From Isochrysis galbana (taxonomy: Eukaryota > Haptophyta > Isochrysidales > Isochrysidaceae): 64,000 nucleotides of DNA. The translations under genes and the position numbers were made by a program. Shown here piece by piece: positions 1 through 11,223 of the stretch (position 1 is its first letter; each line of letters begins with the position of its first letter). The notes under the pieces are model-generated. The model did not search any database. It worked only from the letters and a program-made list of their open reading frames with translations, and was not told the origin of the DNA. The stretch is taken from NCBI GenBank assembly GCA_018136815.1, contig CM030935.1:845382-909381 (forward strand), given 5' to 3'.

Positions 1-816
1 TAGGGTCATGGGGGCCGCGTTCCCCCCCTCCTCCATCGCAGACACCCTCTGGGTGGGCCTGCACAATCATCCTCAGCCCCTGCCTGCTGGCAGGGGCTGA
101 GCTGACATCATTCCTGTCCAGACTACCGCCAAGCGCGCGCCGCGCGCCGCACGCATTCGCCTGCACATGTTCCCCATCGCACTGACCCACCCCTTCTCCA
201 CTGAGTCACAGAGCATCCGAGCCGCCAGGAAGGCACCCAGAGCCAGCGAGGCCAGCGAGGGAGAGGCAGGGGAGGCCAGGGGCCCAGCCCCAGCCTCCAC
301 TGCCCCCTGAGCTGGCCCAGCTGGCTCTCTGGGGGGACCCGAGGGTCCCTCCAGAGGGGGGCCATGGCGCGCGCGGGCATCGCACGCCGGAAGAGAACGA
401 AGAGAACGACGAGGAAAGAACGACAAAAAAAAAGACACGATCTGGTCCGAGGAAAGGTAATACTCACGCTCGTTTACGATATGTTTACAGGTCGACACCC
501 GATGTGACAGGCGGGCACCGCGAAAGCGCGGCGCCAGACGAAGAACGACCCAAGAGGCGGGGTCCACAAAACGAAGAGACAAAATAAGGTAAGCGACGCG
601 CGCGTTTACGTTTGTCCGCAGAGATAGAACTTACAGGCCTGCCCCAGCCCGCCCCCCACCCGCCTGGCCCGTCGTAGTGCACGCGGGCCCACCCCCCGTA
701 GGGGGGGTAGCGGAAGCGGGGATGAGAGTGTGGGGTATAGGCGATGGCGAGTGAGATACCGGAGGGGTGTGAGTCAGTAGCAGCATAGCGGGCACCTTCA
801 AGAATATTTTTTTTTC
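1..816 (+). mobile_element. Hairpin-headed retroposon, family A (copy A1, cut by window edge)
   Basis: The window opens inside the 5' hairpin; the first bases match the end of the family A hairpin at 63815 and 37800 (minus). The body carries the core shared with other families (about 240-380) and a CGCGAAAGCGCGG hairpin near 520. The homologous copy at 36379-37800 (minus) aligns along most of the length. The 3' end is ACCTTCAAGAATA followed by nine T. Reading frames across it are not conserved between copies, so I treat it as non-coding. Confidence 0.75.
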
Positions 817-1239
817 CCTTCGTCGTCCCTGCGGCGCGTCGCCATGCGGCGCGCCCTGGCCTGCTCTCAGGGGCCCTTTGGGGGCTCCCAGGGGGCCAGC
901 AAGGGCAGCACAGGGGGCAGTGGAGGCTGGGGCTCAGCCCCTGGCCCCCCCTGCCTCTCCCACGCTCGCCTCGCTGGCCATGGGAGCCGCCCAGAGTCTC
1001 CTGTATGCCTGGCGACCAGGGACAGAGGGGGAGTCAGCTCGAGGGCAGGCCCAGCGCGGGCGTGGGAGTGCAGCTCGCGGGCCGCGCCCCCGAAGGGTCT
1101 GGGCCAGATTGTTGAGTGCCCTGCCCCTGCCAAAGGGCAGGGGCTGGGGTTGATTGTACGGGCCCACCCCGGGGGGTGTCCGCGATGGTGTGCGGGGGGC
1201 GCGAGGCCCCCATTGTCCCCCACTTATAAAAGTAGGTTC
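817..1239 (-). mobile_element. Hairpin-headed retroposon, family C (5' part, copy C1)
   Basis: Read on the minus strand it starts GAACCTACTTTTATAAGTGG at 1239 and matches the family C element at 62071 onward for about 400 bp, including the core. The match stops near 825, where A1 begins, so A1 probably inserted into C1 and the remainder of C1 lies left of the window. Confidence 0.7.
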
Positions 1240-1330
1240 AGTTGCCGGGGGAGTAGGGGGGGACCCTAAGGAATCCTTGGACACCCAGGGGAGGTGGGAA
1301 ATAGTGGTTAAAACGAGTGAGTGACCGGGC

Positions 1331-1440
1331 TATTGACTATTGATTTGGGAACTTTCTACTGAAGAAAATCCTCAATTTTCCTCAATTCTGAGATGGTCAT
1401 TTTTTCATCCCTAATAAAAACCTGTTTGGCCGCCCTATAC
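1331..1440 (-). repeat. Dispersed repeat H
   Basis: The reverse complement contains GGGCGGCCAAACAGG, a T-run, TTAGGGATGAAAAAATGACC and TGAGGA motifs. It matches 45815-45920 closely and 45070-45125 partly. No coding capacity is seen. It may be an untranslated end of a larger element. Confidence 0.6.
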
Positions 1441-1476
1441 AAGGGAAGAGCCGTCGCACGGTAACTCTGAAGGAGT

Positions 1477-3318
1477 TCACCCGCGCTTTTGCCCCTTTTT
1501 CTTGGCCTTCTTCACATGCTTGGGGGTTTTGTTCGCCCGCGCCTCGCGTTTGGCCTCCTTAGCGGCTTGTTTTCTGTCTTTCTTCTCGTCCTTGTCTTCA
1601 AAGTGGTGCAGTCGGGCCATCCGCCTGCGAATGTAGCGTTCCCGCTGCTCGCCCTCCTCCGCCTCGGAGTCGTCCTCATCACTCTCCTCGCCCTCACTCT
1701 CGCTATCCGAGCCCTCTGAATCCACGCTGTTAGCGGCAGACTCCTCATTGGTGGGGACCCTTTCATCCGCGGCTGCAGGGGTGCCGGCAACACTGAGGTC
1801 GGCGTTGAAGCCATTGAGCCGTGCGTACGCGAGAGTTCCTCCCTGCCCACCCCTGGCAGCCTTGATGTCCTTCTCAATCTGCATCAGTGGCAACTCGCCA
1901 AGTGTGCGCGGAATGTGCATTTGCGCAAAGACGCGTTCTTCAACCAAAGCCTCCGCCTCGGCACCGTGAGTGCTGCCAGACCCATCCCCGTCTGCCCATG
2001 CACCCTTTGAGCCACGCTCGTCAATGGTGCTGCCAGCCACGGCCTCTGATGCCTCCCGGAGCATCTGCTCATAGGCAGTGCCCTCTTCCCCCTTCAGTAT
2101 GCATGGGTCGGTCACGAACGTGAAGAGCTGCTGCAGGGTGGGCAGCTCGCGTACGCCGCACCGTCGGAAGAAGAGGATGGCGTTTTCGCAGTCCTTGCGC
2201 AAGAAGACTAATGCGTTGGGGTGGTCATGCTCGACCGCCTGCGAAACGTCGATAACGACAACTTGCCGGTCATACCACAACAAGTTGTATTCGCTGAAAT
2301 CGGCATGTACCAATCGGCACTCGTTGAAAATGGTACGCAGAATGAGCATGACCTGACGACATGCATCACTCGCATCGTCGCCGCTGAGAGTAGCGTCCTT
2401 GAGCCGGGGCGCTGCGTAGCCGTCACGACCGATGAAGCTCATCAGCAGTACATGTTCACGGAGCAGCAAAGGGGTTGGGCACACGACGCCAGCCTCGGAC
2501 AATCGCCGGTAGTTGCGCATCTCTTTTTCCGCCCACATCCGTACCATTTTGCGTGGGTTCGACCGGCAGTAGCCGTGACGCCATCGAAATTCACCGGACA
2601 CATACCGGTCGCGGTCCTTGAAGGTGAGCACGGACGTCTTGTACACTTTGATTGCCAATTCCTCGTCACGTCCGAAGGCATGGTAAACATTGGCTTCCTT
2701 GCCAGTCGAGACGCAGCCGTTGATCTGGCTGATGACGCCGGAGTTGAGCAGCTTAAAGAGGAGCAGCCGTGTCCTAGGATCTAGCACGTGCTCGGTTGTG
2801 GCACGCTCGTCGCGAGTAAGCCCCGTGTGCTTGGCCTGCGCCGCCTTCTTCTCTGTCCGACTGAGGGAGTTGCCTGCAGTCAGTGACATGCCCGTACCAC
2901 GCAATGGCTCGAGCGAGATGAGCGAGTCAAAGCGGCATGCGAGGGATTCAGACTTGGCCACTGTGTGCCGCACTTGACCTACCACGCTGTCCTCCGCGTC
3001 TTCCCACTCTTCATCCCAGCCGTCCTCACTCTCCTCCAGTTCATCTGTGCCGCCGGGAGTGCTGCTCTCCCCCTCCGCAGCGGGCGGCTCCTCGGCGTGA
3101 GCTGCGTGCACGCCGGCCGCGACGGTGTCCATCGGCATTGCAACCGCCCCACAACCGCCGGCCGCCCCTTCATCCGCGTCCTCGGCGTCTGAGAAGCGGC
3201 CTGCCTCCATCGCGAGGCACACGCACGCGTCGACGTCGCCACGGGCGGCCGTCCCGGCCGTGTGTGAAGAAGGGACGATGGAACTCGTCTGGGAGGACAG
3301 AAATAGAGGGGTGATCAT
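1477..3318 (-). CDS. RIOK1: RIO1-type atypical serine/threonine kinase
   Basis: A single uninterrupted frame encodes 613 residues. RIO1 kinases act in the cytoplasm in late 40S ribosome maturation, using ATP turnover to leave pre-40S particles. Diagnostic RIO1 sequence is present: the nucleotide loop STGKEANVYHA near residue 205, the catalytic segment HADFSEYNLLWY near 337-348 and the metal-binding VIDVSQAVEHDHPNA near 358-372. The N-terminus is acidic (EESEDGWDEEWEDAED). The C-terminus is acidic and then lysine-rich, ending in a KKAKKKGQKRG tail, as in eukaryotic RIO1. The first ATG is at 3318. An internal ATG at residue 37 (3210) has a stronger context (GCGATGG) and may be the real start. 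A CT-rich tract at 3440-3545 lies upstream. Only the start is uncertain. Confidence 0.95.
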   Translation of the reverse strand: MITPLFLSSQTSSIVPSSHTAGTAARGDVDACVCLAMEAGRFSDAEDADEGAAGGCGAVAMPMDTVAAGVHAAHAEEPPAAEGESSTPGGTDELEESEDGWDEEWEDAEDSVVGQVRHTVAKSESLACRFDSLISLEPLRGTGMSLTAGNSLSRTEKKAAQAKHTGLTRDERATTEHVLDPRTRLLLFKLLNSGVISQINGCVSTGKEANVYHAFGRDEELAIKVYKTSVLTFKDRDRYVSGEFRWRHGYCRSNPRKMVRMWAEKEMRNYRRLSEAGVVCPTPLLLREHVLLMSFIGRDGYAAPRLKDATLSGDDASDACRQVMLILRTIFNECRLVHADFSEYNLLWYDRQVVVIDVSQAVEHDHPNALVFLRKDCENAILFFRRCGVRELPTLQQLFTFVTDPCILKGEEGTAYEQMLREASEAVAGSTIDERGSKGAWADGDGSGSTHGAEAEALVEERVFAQMHIPRTLGELPLMQIEKDIKAARGGQGGTLAYARLNGFNADLSVAGTPAAADERVPTNEESAANSVDSEGSDSESEGEESDEDDSEAEEGEQRERYIRRRMARLHHFEDKDEKKDRKQAAKEAKREARANKTPKHVKKAKKKGQKRG

Positions 3319-3439
3319 CTTATTATCTTATTGTTACATGTAGGGTAGGAAGGCGTCCAAAAGTGTCCACGCACCGCGCCGTGAAGAGAGAGCAGCGGCC
3401 GCCAGGCAAGCGGTCCTCCCACTACTTTTATCTCAAAGT

Positions 3440-4003
3440 ACCAGACTTCTAAACTCTCGCATCCCCCCCCCTCCCCCACCCCCTTCCCCCTCGCTCTCTC
3501 CCCCTCTCTCTCCATCTCTTCTTCATCTCTTCATTCTCTCCATGTCTTCATAGTGGTCGTAGCATATTTTTTCTGCTCAAAGACAAAAGAGGTGTGAGTT
3601 TGATCCTCTTTCTTCTCTGTTTGTGCCAACGAGTATGAACATACTCGTACTTTTATCTCTCTTTCATCTTTCATCTTCATGTCGTCCCCCTCGCTTCACT
3701 CGTCGTCCACGTCTCTACAGACCCAGCCAGCGGGCGGGCCGGGGGGGGGGGGGGGGGGGCAGCCCTGCTGCCTCGCTCCCGACCCCCCCCCCCCCCCCGC
3801 GACCACCCCAATAAGAATAAGAATAGAGTAGAGTAGGAGTACACGAGTTTTCCTGACTTCCCCCCCTCGACATTCCTCGTCGCTCCCCTTCAAGTGTGCT
3901 ACTCTGTCGGAGAGATGATTGCGTGAAGAAGGGGAGCTGGGGATAGCGCAGGGCGGGGGGGGGCGAGAGAGAGAAAGAAGAGAGATAGAGAGAGGGAGGG
4001 AAG

Positions 4004-4036
<33 letters not shown>

Positions 4037-4037
4037 G
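3440..4037. repeat. Purine/pyrimidine tracts between two divergent genes
   Basis: The interval between RIO1 (-) and the next gene (+) holds a CT-rich stretch (about 3455-3540), a G19-type run followed by a C-run (about 3740-3799) and a GA-rich tract (about 3960-4037) ending 84 bp before the next start codon. No gene is seen. A promoter role is inferred from the same arrangement at other genes here. Confidence 0.5.
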
Positions 4038-4120
4038 TCGCCAAGCCCGACCTCAACCTCCCCTCCCCTCCGCCCTTGCCTTTCAGTCAGCCCCGACGCC
4101 CCGTTGCAGTGGCGTGCAGC

Positions 4121-4867
4121 ATGCGGATGAGTGTGCTTAGCCAGCTCCTCCTCCTCGCTAGCACGGCCAACGCGCTCCTTCACCGAGCTTCCCCCAGGCT
4201 GGCTAAGCCACTCGGCTCCACACGCATGTCGGCCGCGCTCGATGCGCCACTCGACCTGCCAATGGAGCCTGACCCAGATTTGGGCGTGCTTGACGCGATC
4301 CGGGTGGTGTGCACGGGCCTTGAATTCAATGATTACCCCACTGCCGACGCCGGAGTCGTCCGGCTATACAACTGGATGACTCCGCAGGGACGAGTGAAAC
4401 TCGCGCCGCCGCCCCCGCAGAGTGGCACGCAGACGGGTGTCACCGTGGAGTACTTTGTGGAGCACGCTGGAGGTGCGGCGCTCGGGGCCTTGCTAGCCTG
4501 CTCTCAGTGGAGCTTTATTGGCGAGCCGAGGCTGATGCCCGCGACGAATGCGCACGGTGCGCTCGCGACGCAGATGATAGAGGTTCTGAATCTGCCTGAG
4601 GACCTTACACTGACTGATGTCCTAGATCGGGCCTCTGTTTGTGAGGAGATTCTGCGCGCCGTCAAGAAAGGCGAGCCGATGCCTAATATGCCAGCGACGC
4701 CAAACAACCTTCCCCAACGAGCACGGTTCCTCGTCTCTTTAGAGCAGCAGCGGAGGCCGCCGCAACTGGGTTGTTGGCTCATCAAGGAGATTTTGTCCTT
4801 GCAGAAATCGAAGCTGCAGCAACTGAACGAGGGCGGCGAGGAGTTCGATGGCCCTGACACGGACTAG
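4121..4867 (+). CDS. Conserved protein with bipartite plastid-targeting presequence
   Basis: This intronless gene encodes 248 residues from the ATG at 4121; no ATG lies upstream in frame. Residues 1-17 (MRMSVLSQLLLLASTAN) are a signal peptide. They are followed by a basic Ser/Arg/Pro-rich transit-like segment (HRASPRLAKPLGSTRM), the pattern for import into a secondary plastid. The mature part has LDAIRVVCTGLEFNDYPTAD and AGVVRLYNWMTP. These loosely recall the short NTF2-like (DUF4864-type) proteins of plants and algae, but I cannot assign the family with certainty. The C-terminus is acidic (EGGEEFDGPDTD). No catalytic motif is visible. Targeting is a good inference; function is unknown. Confidence 0.8.
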   Translation: MRMSVLSQLLLLASTANALLHRASPRLAKPLGSTRMSAALDAPLDLPMEPDPDLGVLDAIRVVCTGLEFNDYPTADAGVVRLYNWMTPQGRVKLAPPPPQSGTQTGVTVEYFVEHAGGAALGALLACSQWSFIGEPRLMPATNAHGALATQMIEVLNLPEDLTLTDVLDRASVCEEILRAVKKGEPMPNMPATPNNLPQRARFLVSLEQQRRPPQLGCWLIKEILSLQKSKLQQLNEGGEEFDGPDTD

Positions 4868-5387
4868 CACCCTGTCAGTCTAGCGAGTCTGGATGTTACG
4901 CTTCGGTACGCGACATCATGCGATCTCTCTCTGCCAAGGAGGTCCTCTGAGACCACATCACATGGCGTGATGAATATGAACATCCCGAGATCCTTCTGCA
5001 TGCCTTATCCATCATGAAGGGGCGGCTGCACAGCTGCGGGGACGGTTGGACGTGATGAACGGCTATTTTGTAGATTCGCACGGTTCTGATACGATGAGTG
5101 GATTGATTGCCAGCACAAATCCAGGATAGCCCGGAATTCCAAGCATAGAAAGGCCTTGAAGCGTCCTCTTGCCTTTTATCTTACTCGGGGTTGATCGGAC
5201 GGGCCTCGGGCAATTTTGTGCTCCCAGAGCTATCGCGCGCATCGAAGCGGCAGCTACCGCATGTCACTTGTCCTCTTGCATGACAACTTTCTTTTGGGTG
5301 TTGCCACGTGTCATCTCCCGCGAGTTGTTTTTTGTGTGGTCTCGTCGTCGTGTTGTAGCAACACTTTATGCCTGTTCCTATCGCCAA
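4868..5387. other. Intergenic, nothing recognised
   Basis: This is the 3' flank of the plastid-protein gene. Short overlapping reading frames occur on both strands without recognisable protein-like sequence. No repeat shared with the rest of the window was seen. Confidence 0.5.
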
Positions 5388-5393
5388 CTAACT

Positions 5394-5640
5394 TTACAGT
5401 TGGTTGCCATGGATCGCGCCGCCGAGCCTCTCCTCTCCTTCGGGCCTTCCGCCGAAGGCGCCCCCCCAGTACCCATGGAGCAGTCGCTGGCGAAGCGACC
5501 GTGTCCGCCTGCGGAGGCCGAGCAGGCGAGTGCGACTCCGGTCGCGCGCCGCATGGCCCGTGGCCTCGGCCACACCCAGCACAGCAGCCAGGCTGGCCCA
5601 CCTATCGCGAGGAGTTCCGCGCTGGAATTTAGCTTTTCGT
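5394..5640 (+). mobile_element. Hairpin-headed retroposon, family F (copy F1)
   Basis: It starts with CCAACTAACTTTACAGTTGG, which folds as AACTAAC/GTTGGTT with one G-T pair, then GCCATGGATCGCGCC. It matches the copy at 49282 for about 130 bp (head, CTCTTC..GGGCC segment and the ATGG.GCAGTCGCTGGCG motif). The 3' limit is unclear. The region 5641-6283 that follows contains no supported gene. Confidence 0.6.
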
Positions 5641-6283
5641 TTGGACCTATCGTGAAAAAAGGATATATGTGTCATTCAAGTCTATCCTCTTCCTCGGCTG
5701 TCGGCTTTCTACCCATTCCCGCTTGGGCGGTTCTAGTCGAGTCGGTCGTGTGGGCAAAGAGCAGGGCTTTGCTTAGTGTCGTGTATCTTTCTAGCGTTCA
5801 TATAATCACCGATTCTTCTGAGAATGCGACACCGTCGCAATGTATTCTATAGGAGAGAAGTCTGTTAGTATATATCTCCATGCTAGTATGTAGTATGTAG
5901 AGAGTGTCGAGCGCCTTCGGCCTTCGGTCGGGGCGCCGCCCACGGGATGGATGAATAAGGTTTATTATGATGTTTATTATGATTTCCTCTTTGCTCTTGT
6001 CATTTCTGGGCGTGAAGCCAGCTGCTGTATTTAGTCTTCCGAAAGTGTTGGCTGACTTCGGGCACTCGCCACTCGCCCCAGCCGCCCAAGCGTGTGGAGG
6101 ATTCGTCGGCCATCTCGCAGAGCCGGCATGTGTATGTGTTGTCTCGGTCCGAAAGCAGCGGTTATCGGTTATATGTTATATGTACCCACGCGCCTGTGGG
6201 TGATGGGTTTAAAGTGAAGTGTGTATCGCGCGCCGTCACCATCGGCCATCGGGGAGGTGTATAGTCTCGTCAGGTGTCAGGTG

Positions 6284-9008
6284 CACAAGCGCTGGGCTTC
6301 GGCCCTGGTTACTCTAGATGGCTAGCGCTATTAACCAACACGGATTCACTCCCGATCAGATGGATCAAGGCTAACGGCAGACGCAGCAATCCCTTCACGA
6401 TACATTGCGGCATGCCCCAAGGATGCCCGCTATCGCCCCTAGCCTTTCTCCTAGTGGCCGAAGGCCTAACACGTCTAGTAAACGCCGACCCGGAGATGAA
6501 AGGAATCAGGATAGGACCTAGAGAGTTGAGGCTTTCGCAGTTTGCGGATGACACGCAAATTTTAGCAAACTCCTTCGAGTCATTGGAGAGGGCGATGCAC
6601 ATTCTAGAAAGCTATGGAACCGCCACCGGGGCTAAAGTGAACAAAAGCAAGAGCATACTAATACGAATGGGATCACTTACGGGAGCGCAGGTCCCCGAGA
6701 CGCTAGCTTATCTTAAAACGCTCGGCGAAGGCGAATTTGCGACCATACTAGGAGTCCCATTCTGGGAAGGAACAGACAATGACTCCTTCTGGGAGAAGCT
6801 ATACGCCAAGCTTAAAAAGAAAGTCGCAACATGGAGGGGAATGACGAGTCTCTCCATTCATGGAAGGACCCTACTAGTGAACTTCATAATATACGGGACG
6901 CCGAGATATTGGCTGTCCACGTCCACCCCGCCGGCGTGGTTCATGGAGGCCATAGATTCTGACGTTCAAACAATACTATGGGATAGATCTCCCCGACTAC
7001 AGGCGGACGAGTTAGGCTCCTCGCACGAGGGTATAAAATGGATAACCCTTCCGGCGTACCCGAGAGTGGGGACGAGAGAAGATGGGCCCCTATTGGGTGT
7101 CGGACTACTCCCCATGGCCGAACACACGCGAGCGCTTCAAGCGATATGGATAGCCCGCTACCTAAACCCGTCAACGGCGGAATGGAAAACGGTCTTAGAC
7201 CAATGGTTCTGCCGCACCCCCTTAGGGCGCGCGGCGGTCTTCGCGAAGGTCGACGTGAAGAGCCTCACGGCTAGCATTCGTGGTAATAGCACGCTCCCGG
7301 CTTTTTGGAAGCTTGCGCTCGAGAACTTTAGACGGATTAACTTCCATAGGGAAACAAACACACGGGAAGGAACCCTGGGCTCCCCGATATGGCACGATCT
7401 TTTCCACAAACCTCCGGCGATTCACCATTCACATAGGTCTAAATGGGAGTCTCTTCAGACGGTTATCGTACACAATACGATTAACCCGGACACGGGGGAC
7501 ATATACACTACAGAGGAATGCGCGGCTTACTTGCCGGACGGAGAACGGTGGATACGCCATAGAGGAAATTACATTTCAGTAGCCCCCTTCTTAAGTCGTG
7601 GGAAAAGATATCCGAATGGACTAGATCAAGACTAGTAGATACCACATCTGACTATACGGACCTTCTTAGAAAACAAGCGAAGCCCCCGCCTCCTCCTCCG
7701 GAGGAGCAAGAGTTAGTCCCTCAAGAAGATCCGGACGCGCATGATCTAGGTGACATTCTAGTGGACAGAGACCATAACTTCTATCTGCGCCGAAAAGGCG
7801 ATCACCACAAAGTCCAACTTAATGTTATGGGAGAGCCCCATATCCACGAGCGGATCAGCCCGCAACTATTGCCCGATGAGCTATTCACCCCACTGAAGTG
7901 GGGACGAGCGTACGACGGCCCGGCGGAAACAGCGTATCCGATACCTCAAGAGTACACGCTAAAAGGCACGCAAACTACGCTAGAGGATGTGAGTGTCAGG
8001 GTCTTGACTAAAGCGTTCCTCGCTTTGAGGAAAACCAAAGCACAAAAATCCACACTAAGATGGGAGAAAAGGTTACCGGTCCTCTCGGGGAAGTGGAAAC
8101 AAGTATCGCAACTGTACAAATATAACTTTTTAACACCTAGGGACTCCTATCTGCATTTTAAACATATTCTACATAGGAGAATAGCTACGGCGAACCGTTT
8201 TGCCGACGATCCGACATGCCGCTTTTGTGGCATAGCCCCCGAGAGTTCCACTCACTTGGCCTCATGTATCGCGACGGAGCCGGTCTTTGAATTCATAGAA
8301 GGACTTTTAGGGATTTGCCTTAAGCCGGGATCCGAAATACCCCAACGTCTTTTCTGCTATCAGGTGGACAGACCGCACCCCTCCTCAGGATACTTAGGTA
8401 TCTTGGCGTGGAGGTATATTCTAACCGACTTCTATAACATTCAGTATGGCAACGCGGACGGCAGGTCCGTCAGGTCGATCTTAAGAGCGATCCTCACGAG
8501 ATATCACCTGTTAGTAACGGCGAAAGTCGGTTTCTTTCAGAGGCTAAAAAAACAACGGGAGAATATGGGGTTACACGCCCCGAGCAACAAACACATTAAG
8601 AGAATGATAAGCCCGCTGTACACGGTGGACAAGGATTTCAACATAGGAACGTCGGAGGACCTCTTGCAAGCGGCAAGGGGGCTAGACCTACGACACATCA
8701 CCTAAAGCAGCTAAATCTCTGGGTAGGAATCACAGCAGTTACCAAAAAAGGAATCTAAATTATTTAAGGGAGAATAACCAAAGCTAACACCGAAAGCAAA
8801 GGACGAGCCACAGTCTCCCGCCCCCTTCTCTCCAACTCCTGGCCGAAGCAGCGCGCGCGGCCTCCCCGGAACCAGCTTCTCCGCTAACGAGGGAATTGGG
8901 GAAGGGGGAGGGGGTTGTTAGGGGTTAAGGTTGGGTAGTAGGGAGGTACACAAGCACACTGCCTCACGCCGCACACGTAGCGGGGTTTTTTAAGCAGATT
9001 TTTTTTTT
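6284..9008 (+). mobile_element. LINE (non-LTR retrotransposon), 5'-truncated, family 1
   Basis: The element carries the C-terminal two thirds of a reverse transcriptase ORF: the PQGCPLSPLAFLL motif and the catalytic FADDTQIL box (6274-7635 frame), then a second frame (7761-8705) ending in a zinc knuckle CRFCGIAPESSTHLASC (C-X2-C-X8-H-X3-C). A one-base frameshift near 7590, in a run of C, joins the frames: after it the sequence reads LKSWEKISEWTRSRLVD into the second frame. The 5' end starts abruptly inside the fingers/palm (QALGFGPGYSRW), typical of incomplete target-primed insertion. The 3' UTR (8706-9008) ends TTTTTTAAGCAGATT plus a T-run. The element is inactive. Related copies are at 50163-51626 (-), 46300-46560 (-), and tail-only at 27895. 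Confidence 0.9.
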
Positions 9009-9375
9009 ATACTTGGTTCACGCCCATGGCGGGGCACGAGCCCCCCCCCCCCTCTTTCCACTCCTCCCCCGCCATGGGCGGAGGAACCACTCACTCTGCC
9101 TGGCATGCCTGATGGCTTGCCAGGAGCACACTGCCCTGCTGACCCATCCCTCTCCCCACAGGCACGCCTGAATCGCCCGCCCCAGCCTGCCATGGCCAGC
9201 CAATCCCTCTGACCAACCCCTCCTCCCCCTGGGCCCCCCTGATCTGGAGCCCCCAGCCAACTCCAATCGACCGGCAGGGGCGCGTGAGCCAGCGAGGGAG
9301 AGGCAGGAGGGGCAAAGGCCATGCCCGAGCCTCGCAGGGGCCAAGGCCATGCCCGATGGCCGCACCGTGAAGACA
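9009..9375 (+). mobile_element. Hairpin-headed retroposon, family D (head half missing, copy D1)
   Basis: It begins directly after the LINE T-run with ATACTTGGTTCACGCCCATGG, the 3' half of the family D hairpin. It then follows the D copies at 35933 and 55349 through the core to about 9375. The 3' part of the family is absent. Confidence 0.7.
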
Positions 9376-9694
9376 ACGCAACAGCAAACCCCCAAAATCT
9401 CATCATCCATGATGAATGCGACACAACCACCAACCGACAACAGCAACTAGGACCCCTGCCTCTATGAATATCAATTATGAATATGATACTAGGGTTGCCA
9501 ATGCGCATCCGGACGTAATACAACGACGGCCCACCGCCATCTTCATGCGATCCTAATGAACGCTACCCTCCGAGCACTCCTAAGTCTTCGGCCCTCAGCT
9601 TGGTCTCTGTTCATGCTGCCGAACAAGTGTTGGGCTAAATCTAGTTCCATGCTCACACTTGACCCTCCAAGACCAACGACGATATACGACAGCA

Positions 9695-11223
9695 TCATCT
9701 TCGACCCACACGTCGGCGCACTAAGAAACCTCCGAGTTGGCGGTTTGAATTTGTGGTCGGATGGAAAGACAGGCGTTCGCCCTCGGCTTGGAGCGTCGGC
9801 AGCAAGTTGTAGGCCAGGTGATCCTCCACCGTGGAACGAAGAACCCCTCCCTTGCGTTGATGAGATCCCTTCGGAACATGGATGCCTACACCTGTCACTA
9901 TCCACACCTCATCGTGGTAGCGGAGCAGCTCGGGAAGCTTGACGTCAAGTACCTGTGACCCAGCGGAGTCAGCAATCGCTTAGCTGGGGGAGCTAAGACA
10001 CCATGCACCCAGGTGCATGGAATGCGACTTGAGTAGCAAACCCTTCCATCCGACCCTCATACCGCCTCAATGGAGCGCTTGCAATGACGATTCCATGGAC
10101 CGGGTGGAAGTTGCGCACGTACCTGTGGTGCAGTACTAGTGCTCTGGAAGTGGAGATCCAGGACCGCGCCGCCCGCGAAGGTACCGTGCCGCCTCTTGAG
10201 CTCATCATTGTCGCCAAACATGAGCGGTATGAACACGTTACGAGCTCGGTACGGTGCATTCACAGCGTCGAAGCGCGCCATTGGGTCCGTGATGCTAAAA
10301 GGTGAGTCGTCTGCGTGGTGCACGTATACCTCGGATGGGGTCACGACTTCTCGGGACGGACCCACGTAGGAAACACTGTCAGAATCAGGTCCATTTGCGC
10401 GCTTGGGCATCTTCCGGGTTGACCTAGTGGAGGAAGCAGCGCGATTCGCCACCGACGCCCACGGCCCGCTTGGTGCATACGGGAGAGCCGCTGGGAGGGC
10501 AGCGGCGCGTGCACCAGGATGATCGTCTTCTCCCTTAAATGCAGCTGACGAACCAGCATCGCTAGCACATCTATGGATCGCTGCGTCGGACTGCAACTCA
10601 AAGGCGTCCCAGCACCTCTCACAGTAGAAACATCCATCATTCTCGTCGATGCACCCCTCGGAATCGGCACCACACTGCATGCACAAGACGTCTCCAGCTA
10701 GTCCTGATGTGTATACCCACGACTCAGAGCCATCAACGTCAGGGTTCTCTAGCTCGGATAAGTCGTCAAGCTGTCCTTCTTGAGCAGCGGCGATCAGGAG
10801 TCCAGGGTCACAAAGATCCTCCTGCCACACCCCGCCCAGCAATGATGGCATGCCTGCAACACCCTCTTTGCCCGGGGAGTCCGATCCCGGATGCAGCCGA
10901 ACGCGCGTGAGCATGTCAACCACCTGGTCCTCGTCGTCTCGCTGAGGGTGCTGATACAGGCACAACTTGTTGCGACACTCCACTCCCCACTCACACACCT
11001 TCCTTGCATACTTGGTGCGCAGCGTTTCCGCTTCCTCATCGGGTGGGTGGATGTTGGTGCAGCGCTCTCCGAACTGGCAGAAGCCAGCAAGGTAGGCCAC
11101 ACAGATCGTTTCCGTCTTGGGAACCACCCCTTTGGGCGGGTGGCGGTAGATGCAGTTGGGCCGTGTGCAGCCAGCGCCGTAAGTGCACATCGGCATCCGC
11201 GGGGCATTTCTCGCCTTGCCCAT
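9695..11223 (-). CDS. CCCH zinc-finger protein with Smr domain (two exons)
   Basis: Exon 1 is 10123-11223 and exon 2 is 9695-9952; the 170-bp intron (GTACGT...CACAG) restores one frame of 452 residues. Three CCCH fingers lie in the first 90 residues: C-X5-C-X4-C-X3-H, C-X7-C-X5-C-X3-H and C-X5-C-X4-C-X3-H. A CXXC pair region (CMQCGADSEGC...CFYCERC) follows near 187-205. The C-terminus is a Smr domain split by the intron: LDLHFQSTSTAPQ in exon 1 (the LDLH motif), then VWIVTGVGIHVPKG and GVLRSTVEDHL in exon 2 (the TGxGxH motif). Smr domains bind or cut nucleic acids, so an mRNA-binding or mRNA-quality-control role is likely. The start at 11223 (MGKARN) is preferred because its context is CCATGGG-like and finger 1 follows at once. 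Confidence 0.88.
9977..10021. repeat. Two perfect palindromes inside the CCCH-Smr intron
   Basis: CTTAGCTGGGGGAGCTAAG (7-bp arms) is followed by CCATGCACCCAGGTGCATGG (9-bp arms). Both lie in the middle of the 170-bp intron and could fold in the pre-mRNA. They resemble no other feature here. Confidence 0.6.

Noticed and set aside
73..582. Long minus-strand frames over retroposon A1
   Set aside because: The frames are not kept in copies A2 and A3, which differ by frameshifting indels; composition is GC-rich low complexity.
5169..5852. 227-codon plus-strand ORF around element F1
   Set aside because: It spans the retroposon head and flanks; copy F2 does not preserve the frame, and the start is not ATG in good context.
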